Part shown: positions 51,872 to 56,000 of the stretch, piece by piece
Position numbering within the stretch: the stretch's first letter is position 1
How the letters are laid out: each line of letters opens with the position of its first letter
Source: an uncultured Clostridia bacterium
Lineage (GTDB): Bacteria; Bacillota; Clostridia; Christensenellales; Pumilibacteraceae
Direction of reading: 5' to 3'
DNA length: 56,000 nucleotides
Assembly (NCBI GenBank): GCA_947632125.1
Contig: CANRNV010000003.1
Span: 1-56,000 of the forward strand
Notes under the pieces: generated by a model
Databases searched by the model: none
The model's input: only the letters and a program-made list of their open reading frames with translations
Told to the model about the DNA's origin: nothing
Made by a program: the position numbers and the translations under genes

Positions 51872-52632
51872 TGTACGATTTTGATAAACTGTTCGAGGAG
51901 CATATCCTCAAAAAGGGTCATGTTTGCGAGGATGAGTTGAGCGAACTTTACGACGAATGGTACGTTGCTTATTGCGAAAAACTCGGCGCCTCGCCGAGGG
52001 ACAAGATAAACTCTTTAAGCGACGCGGAACTTGTCGCCGAACTCGTCGACGAGTGCCGCTCCGGTTCGCCATCCTACGCCGTAATGGAAAATCTCGAACG
52101 CCGTGCGCCCGTGCAGCTTCTCGTCGACCTGCTCGACAGCGAAAACGCCGTTACGGTATACTGCGCCGCCGAACTGCTCCGCAACATCGAAAAGCCGCCT
52201 TTAAGCAAGTTTGTCAATATGCTCGATACGGACGACGAGGACCTCTTCGAACTGCTCGTTTCGGTCCTTAAACAAAGCCCCGATGAGGTGAAAGACAGCT
52301 TGCTCGAACAGGCGAAAACCGCAGACGTGCGTAAAAAAACCGCCATTGCCGACATACTTTCCGGCGCCGGCAGGGACGAGCGAATTTTCGCACTGCTCAG
52401 CGAGTTATTCAGCCTCGGCGACAACATTCCGCTCTATGCGAGCTACCTAAGCAAATACGGCGACGAGCGGGCGGCGGCTCAACTGTACAGGGCGCTCGAC
52501 ACGGCGGGCTATGCCGACTACATCGAGATCCGCAACGCCATCGAGGCGTTGGGCGGAGTGGTGGACGACTATCGGGACTTTTCTTCCGATCCCGAATACA
52601 TCGCTTTGAAGGAGAAAAAGAATGGAAAATAG
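51871..52632 (+). CDS. HEAT-like helical-repeat protein
   Basis: A 253-residue helical protein with HEAT-like pairs: APVQLLVDLLDSENAVTVYCAAELLRNI, SKFVNMLDTDDEDLFELLVSVLKQS, KDSLLEQAKTADVRKKTAIADILSGAG, RIFALLSELFSLGDNIPLYASYLSKYG, and RAAAQLYRALDTAGYADYIEIRNAIEALGG. It begins with an acidic segment that is similar in tone to the TPR protein before it. AAGGAGAAATATA precedes ATG 51871. The stop overlaps the HD gene by 11 bases. Together with the TPR gene it suggests a protein-assembly role, but no partner is identified. Confidence 0.75.
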   Translation: MYDFDKLFEEHILKKGHVCEDELSELYDEWYVAYCEKLGASPRDKINSLSDAELVAELVDECRSGSPSYAVMENLERRAPVQLLVDLLDSENAVTVYCAAELLRNIEKPPLSKFVNMLDTDDEDLFELLVSVLKQSPDEVKDSLLEQAKTADVRKKTAIADILSGAGRDERIFALLSELFSLGDNIPLYASYLSKYGDERAAAQLYRALDTAGYADYIEIRNAIEALGGVVDDYRDFSSDPEYIALKEKKNGK

Positions 52633-53353
52633 CGTAATAACTCTTGCTATGGTAAAGACCAATTCCGAGATCCGCACCCTCATCGACGCGGCGAACAAAA
52701 ATTTGGAGATAATGGGCTATACCGAGCACGGAATAAGACACGTTTCATTCGTCAGCCACGCCACGAGCGAAATTTTGCGCGAGCTCGGCTATGACGAACG
52801 CACGGTCGAACTCGGAGCGATAGCCGGCTGGGTCCACGACATCGGCAATGCGATCAATCGCCGCCAGCACGGAATAACGGGCGCCATAATGACGTTCAGG
52901 ATCTTCTCCGAGATGAATATGCCGTCGAGCGAGGTCGCTTTGCTCGTGTCGGCGATCGGCAATCACGAGGAAGAGCTCGGCACCCCCGTCAATCCCATAA
53001 GCGCCGCGCTCATCATAGCCGACAAAAGCGACGCTCACCGCAGCCGAGTGAGAAAAGGGAAGTTCAATCTGAGCGACATTCACGACAGGGTCAACCTCTC
53101 GATAAAAAAGAACTTTATAACAGTCGACAAGGTAAACAAGGTCATAAGGCTGTATATCTATATGAACGAAATCAGCTCGCCCATGGAGTATATGCAAATT
53201 TATATGTCGCGCCTGCTCCTATGCGAGGACGCGGCAAAGCTGCTCGGTTGCTCATTTGAGCTCGTGATAAACGGAAGCGCCGTCAATCGCAAACAGGACA
53301 TAAGCGCAAGCGAGGAAATGTTGCGCTCTCACGGGGAGAAAAAGGTGGAATAA
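52622..53353 (+). CDS. HD-domain phosphohydrolase
   Basis: A 243-residue protein with the metal-binding HD pattern: His36 and His40 (TEHGIRHV), His72-Asp73 (GWVHDIGN), a downstream His in GNHEEE, and ADKSDAHR. Such proteins hydrolyse phosphoesters of nucleotides, including (p)ppGpp or cyclic dinucleotides in some subfamilies; this one is not assigned. AAGGAGAAAAAG precedes ATG 52622, which lies inside the end of the HEAT gene. A HAD-type hydrolase follows after nine bases. Confidence 0.85.
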   Translation: MENSVITLAMVKTNSEIRTLIDAANKNLEIMGYTEHGIRHVSFVSHATSEILRELGYDERTVELGAIAGWVHDIGNAINRRQHGITGAIMTFRIFSEMNMPSSEVALLVSAIGNHEEELGTPVNPISAALIIADKSDAHRSRVRKGKFNLSDIHDRVNLSIKKNFITVDKVNKVIRLYIYMNEISSPMEYMQIYMSRLLLCEDAAKLLGCSFELVINGSAVNRKQDISASEEMLRSHGEKKVE

Positions 53354-53362
53354 GGGGGACAT

Positions 53363-54067
53363 ATGTTAAAAAACGTGCTTTTCGATCTTGACGGAACGCT
53401 GCTGCCCATGGACCAGGATACGTTCGTCGAGGCGTACTTCGGCGGCTTGACACAAAAGCTTGCGCCGTACGGCTACGAGCCCAAAAAGCTCATCGACGGA
53501 GTTTGGTCGGGCACCGAAGCCATGGTGCATAACGACGGGACGAGGACCAACGAGGCGGTCTTTTGGGAGAAGTTCGCTTCGATTTTCGGCGAGAGAATCT
53601 ATGCCGACAAGGACAAGTTCGAGGACTTTTATCAACACGAGTTCGATAATGCCGCCTCCGTTTGCGGCTTTGATCCGCTTGCGAGCGAGGTGATAAAACT
53701 GCTCAAATCGCAAAACAGGTGCATAGTTCTTGCCACCAATCCCATTTTTCCCGCCGTCGCCACGTACAAGCGAGTGCGTTGGGCGGGGCTCGATCCAAGC
53801 GACTTTGCCCTCATCACTACATACGAGAACATCGGTTTTTGCAAGCCCAATCCAAGCTACTATACCGATATATTGAACAGGATGAAAATCGACCCCAAGG
53901 AAACAATGATGGTGGGCAACGACGTGGGCGAGGACATGGTTGCGGCTCGGCTCGGAATGAAAGTCTTTCTCGTCACCGACTGCCTTATAGACAGGGGCAA
54001 GGACATCTCCGTGTTCGATAAAGGCTCGCTTTTCGATCTCATCAGTCTGCTTAAACAAACAGAATAA
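53363..54067 (+). CDS. HAD-family hydrolase
   Basis: A 234-residue haloacid dehalogenase-type phosphatase. Motif I is DLDGT with Asp8 and Asp10, motif II is VLATNP, motif III Lys in GFCKPNP, and motif IV MMVGNDVGEDMVAA. A helical cap lies at about 15-95. The substrate is unknown; pairing with an HD hydrolase suggests nucleotide or sugar phosphate clean-up. GGGGG lies six bases before the ATG. It ends the operon, with a terminator 11 bases later. Confidence 0.88.
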   Translation: MLKNVLFDLDGTLLPMDQDTFVEAYFGGLTQKLAPYGYEPKKLIDGVWSGTEAMVHNDGTRTNEAVFWEKFASIFGERIYADKDKFEDFYQHEFDNAASVCGFDPLASEVIKLLKSQNRCIVLATNPIFPAVATYKRVRWAGLDPSDFALITTYENIGFCKPNPSYYTDILNRMKIDPKETMMVGNDVGEDMVAARLGMKVFLVTDCLIDRGKDISVFDKGSLFDLISLLKQTE

Positions 54068-54077
54068 TTTTATTGAT

Positions 54078-54105
54078 AAAAGGACGTATTCACTACGTCC
54101 TTTTT
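54078..54105 (+). terminator. Terminator of the six-gene operon
   Basis: AAAAGGACGTA / TACGTCCTTTT, perfect 11-bp stem, five-base loop, and a T run. Confidence 0.75.
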
Positions 54106-54163
54106 ATAAAAAATAATTTATATTACATTGAAAGCAAAGAAAAACAAATTTTTATCTGAAAAA

Positions 54164-55279
54164 TTATAGAATTTCATACAGCAGGGCGGTGGCGCTCGAC
54201 GCCATTCCGTCGCCGCTGCCGATGATCCCCAGCCCCTCGGTGGTGGTTGCCGAAATGTTTACCCGATGTTCGCTTATTCCCATAGCCGACGACAGGACGG
54301 AGCGCATTTGCCCTATGTACTCTTGCATTTTGGGAGCCTTTGCCATGATCGTTGCCGAAACCGAGGCTATGCCGAAGCCGCTTTTTTTCACCAAGTCGAC
54401 GACCCGAAGCAGCAACTCTATGCTGTCGGCGTCCTTAAATTCGTCCGTGCAAGGGAAGAGCACGCCTATATCGGGATTGCCGCTCGCCGAGAGCAGCGCG
54501 TCCATAACGGCGTGGGTGAGGACATCCGCGTCGCTGTTGCCGACAAGCCCCCGCTCATACGGGATATGTACGCCGCCGACAATGAGCCGCCTACCGAAAT
54601 CGAGGCGGTGAAAGTCCACGCCGAGCCCGATCTTGGAGCACGGTGGAGTGGCGAACATATCCTCGGGATACGTGATCTTTTTGTTGTCGCTTCGCCCCTC
54701 GACAAGGATGGGCGAAAAGCCGGCTGCCATAAAGACGGCGCTGTCGTCGGTGTACGAGCCCCCCGCCTTTTGGTACGCCGCCTTGATTTTGCTTAGCTCA
54801 AACGCTTGCGGAGTTTGCATATAATAGAGGTTGCTCCTGTCCACCTCGCCCGTAATGACACCGTTGCTTGCCGTCTTGACCGCGTCCGTGACCTTGACCG
54901 CCGCTATGCCGCTGCCGAACTTCTCGGCGGAGGAAATGCACCTCTTGATTGTTTCGCTTGACACAAAGGGACGAGCCGCGTCGTGAATAAGTACTATGCC
55001 GTCGCCACTTAACGCCGCCAAGCCGTTTTTTACGCTCTCCGTCCTCGTTTCTCCGCCCGCAACGACCCGCGCCTTGTAGGGAAGGGCAAGGCTCGCAACT
55101 TCCTCGATGTCGTTCTTTGCCGCCACGACGACCATCGCGTCGCAAAAGGGAGCGAATGTGTCGAGGCAGTTTTCGAGCGCGCTCTTTGCCCCGAAGTAGC
55201 ACAGAGTCTTGTTCTTTTTCGAGCCGCTTCTCGTTCCCGAGCCGCCCGCAAGAATGACGGCGTTAATCGATGACTTCAT
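54164..55279 (-). CDS. ispDF: Bifunctional IspD/IspF (MEP pathway)
   Basis: A 371-residue fusion. Residues 1 to about 213 are IspD (2-C-methyl-D-erythritol 4-phosphate cytidylyltransferase): VILAGGSGTRSGS, GIVLIHDAARPFVS, and TPQAFELSKIKAAY. Residues from about 217 are IspF (MECDP synthase): GLGVDFHRL with metal-binding Asp and His, PYERGLVGNSDADVLTHAVMDALL, and ISATTTEGLGIIGSGDG. The two steps flank IspE in the pathway, which is not fused. The start overlaps the S4 gene by 17 bases; GAGGAGG is 12 bases upstream of ATG 55279, somewhat far. Confidence 0.94.
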   Translation of the reverse strand: MKSSINAVILAGGSGTRSGSKKNKTLCYFGAKSALENCLDTFAPFCDAMVVVAAKNDIEEVASLALPYKARVVAGGETRTESVKNGLAALSGDGIVLIHDAARPFVSSETIKRCISSAEKFGSGIAAVKVTDAVKTASNGVITGEVDRSNLYYMQTPQAFELSKIKAAYQKAGGSYTDDSAVFMAAGFSPILVEGRSDNKKITYPEDMFATPPCSKIGLGVDFHRLDFGRRLIVGGVHIPYERGLVGNSDADVLTHAVMDALLSASGNPDIGVLFPCTDEFKDADSIELLLRVVDLVKKSGFGIASVSATIMAKAPKMQEYIGQMRSVLSSAMGISEHRVNISATTTEGLGIIGSGDGMASSATALLYEIL

Positions 55280-55505
55280 ACAGCTTGCTTGCCTCCTCTT
55301 TGCTCGCCTTTTCGTTTAGCCCCTTTACCACAAAGGTAAGCTTGCCGCTGAGGAATTCTATCGTCACCACGTCGCCGATTTTAAGCCTGTACGACGGCTT
55401 TACGGGCTTGCCGCCGACAAACACCTTTCCGTAGTCGCACGCCTCGTTTGCAAGCGTACGGCGTTTAAGAATACGGGAAACTTTCAAAAACTTATCTATT
55501 CTCAT
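55263..55505 (-). CDS. rqcP: S4-domain RNA-binding protein RqcP/YabO
   Basis: An 80-residue S4 protein. MRIDKFLKVSRILKRRTLA and GKPVKPSYRLKIGDVVTIEF match RqcP/YabO, which helps RqcH add alanine tails in ribosome quality control. In Bacillus yabO lies with yabPQ; here they are about 9 kb apart. ATG 55505 is selected by homology; the open frame before it (33 codons) covers the promoter. No Shine-Dalgarno site is present, and the -10 box (55512-55517) is only six bases away, so the mRNA is probably leaderless. Confidence 0.9.
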   Translation of the reverse strand: MRIDKFLKVSRILKRRTLANEACDYGKVFVGGKPVKPSYRLKIGDVVTIEFLSGKLTFVVKGLNEKASKEEASKLYEVID

Positions 55506-55859
55506 ATAATAATTGTAGCATAGCTTTTTCAAAAAGTAAACCTTTATAAAGCGATAGTCGCCATAAAGTTTATTTGGGCTAAGCAATTCAATGGCATAAG
55601 GCACAAATAAAAAAATATTTCCGAAAAGTTAAAATTTTTTTGTTTAAGGGGATAAAAACAGTTGACAAAGGGAAAGGAATGTGGTAAATTGTATAGGCTG
55701 TCCGCCAAGAGGACGGCAATGAACATTGACAAATAAACAAAGAAAGCGAAAAAACACAAACAACAAAGTCAATTTAACGGAAAGTCAGTGAAGTTAAGAG
55801 TGACAGAGTTAAACGATAGATATTTTGTTTTTAGCGTGAGCTAAGAGTGGAATATACAA
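55506..55859 (+). promoter_or_regulatory. rRNA operon promoter and leader region (354 bp)
   Basis: It holds the divergent rqcP promoter and, on the plus strand, TTGACA (55662-55667), 17-base spacer, TAAATT (55685-55690), giving a leader of about 160 bases before 16S. The leader is AT-rich, with GTTAA/AGTCA repeats, but no clear boxA or processing stem could be defined. No protein gene is seen. Confidence 0.65.
55512..55540 (-). promoter_or_regulatory. Promoter of rqcP-ispDF, 6 bases before the ATG
   Basis: TTTACT (55540-55535), 17-base spacer, TACAAT (55517-55512) on the minus strand. Confidence 0.55.
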
Positions 55860-56000
55860 TAAAAAAAGAGTTTGATTCTGGCTCAGGACGAACGCTGGCG
55901 GCGTGCTTAACACATGCAAGTCGAGCGGAGTATAGGGGCTTGCTCCTATACTTAGCGGCGGACGGGTGAGTAACGCGTGAGCAATCTGCCTTTATCATCG
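55860..56000 (+). rRNA. 16S ribosomal RNA, 5' end (cut by window edge)
   Basis: From AGAGTTTGATTCTGGCTCAG at 55867 (E. coli position 8) the sequence continues with GACGAACGCTGGCGGCGTGC, CACATGCAAGTCGAGCGG and GCGGCGGACGGGTGAGTAAC, the invariant 16S 5' domain. The 5' end at 55860 is set by counting back from position 8. Most of the gene lies outside the window. Compared with the classical 27F primer site, one base differs (T for C at position 18). Confidence 0.95.

Noticed and set aside
55690..55859. tRNA gene in the rRNA leader
   Set aside because: No cloverleaf or T-loop consensus could be found.

Overview
The window is bacterial chromosome from a spore-forming-type member of the Clostridia (Bacillota). 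The 16S rRNA start at the right edge, the Bacillota gene order dprA-topA-trmFO-hslV-hslU, the sporulation genes yabP/yabQ, a DivIVA-domain protein, AddAB rather than RecBCD, the MEP isoprenoid pathway (fused IspDF) and a membrane pyrophosphatase all fit. Moderate GC content and the gene set resemble uncultured gut Clostridia, perhaps a Christensenellales-like lineage, but that finer placement is only an impression. There is no prophage, plasmid, CRISPR array or complete insertion sequence; nearly everything is chromosomal housekeeping.

Layout: (1) 1-8189, minus strand: a SPOR-domain membrane protein cut by the edge, a 2404-residue cyclic beta-1,2-glucan synthase-like enzyme (GT + glycoamylase-like + GH94), and a TIGR04076-family protein. 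(2) 8305-20456, minus: one long tight operon (membrane protein, comM, dprA, topA, trmFO, hslV, hslU, hisS, glyA) with a clear promoter at 20428-20456 and a terminator after glyA. (3) 20483-24189, minus: lgt, a membrane protein, pncB, a DivIVA-like gene and a previously unlisted 34-residue single-helix membrane protein, with its own promoter and terminator. (4) 24238-26907, minus: cca and a VanW-domain protein, divergent from (5) a lipid kinase at 26977. (6) 27835-30638: a repeat-rich, gene-poor stretch with an orphan type IV pilin-like gene and a lipoprotein. (7) 30720-36793, plus: addB-addA and a 48-residue protein. (8) 36850-38429: a convergent cluster of small envelope genes (3-helix protein, isolated Cna-B-like domain, two lipoproteins). 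(9) hppA, then a repeat element bounded by inverted repeats, an orphan tyrosine recombinase, leuS and trmL. (10) 45537-48533, minus: asd-dapA-dapB-yabP-yabQ, linking lysine/dipicolinate precursor synthesis to spore genes. (11) 48676-54067, plus: six overlapping genes (DUF624-like membrane protein, methyltransferase, TPR, HEAT-like, HD and HAD proteins). (12) 54164-55505, minus: rqcP (yabO) and ispDF, then the divergent rRNA operon.

Three structural themes stand out. First, a family of hairpin-rich repeats occupies three intergenic regions (about 27858-28070, 29091-29632 and 40943-41191) and shares end and internal motifs. Second, at four genes a good sigma-A-like promoter has its -10 hexamer only 6-7 bases before the start codon, with no usable Shine-Dalgarno site, predicting leaderless mRNAs. 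Third, an orphan promoter at 28857-28885 fires straight into a perfect palindrome plus U-run, which would make a very small RNA. All promoters and terminators here are by-eye calls.
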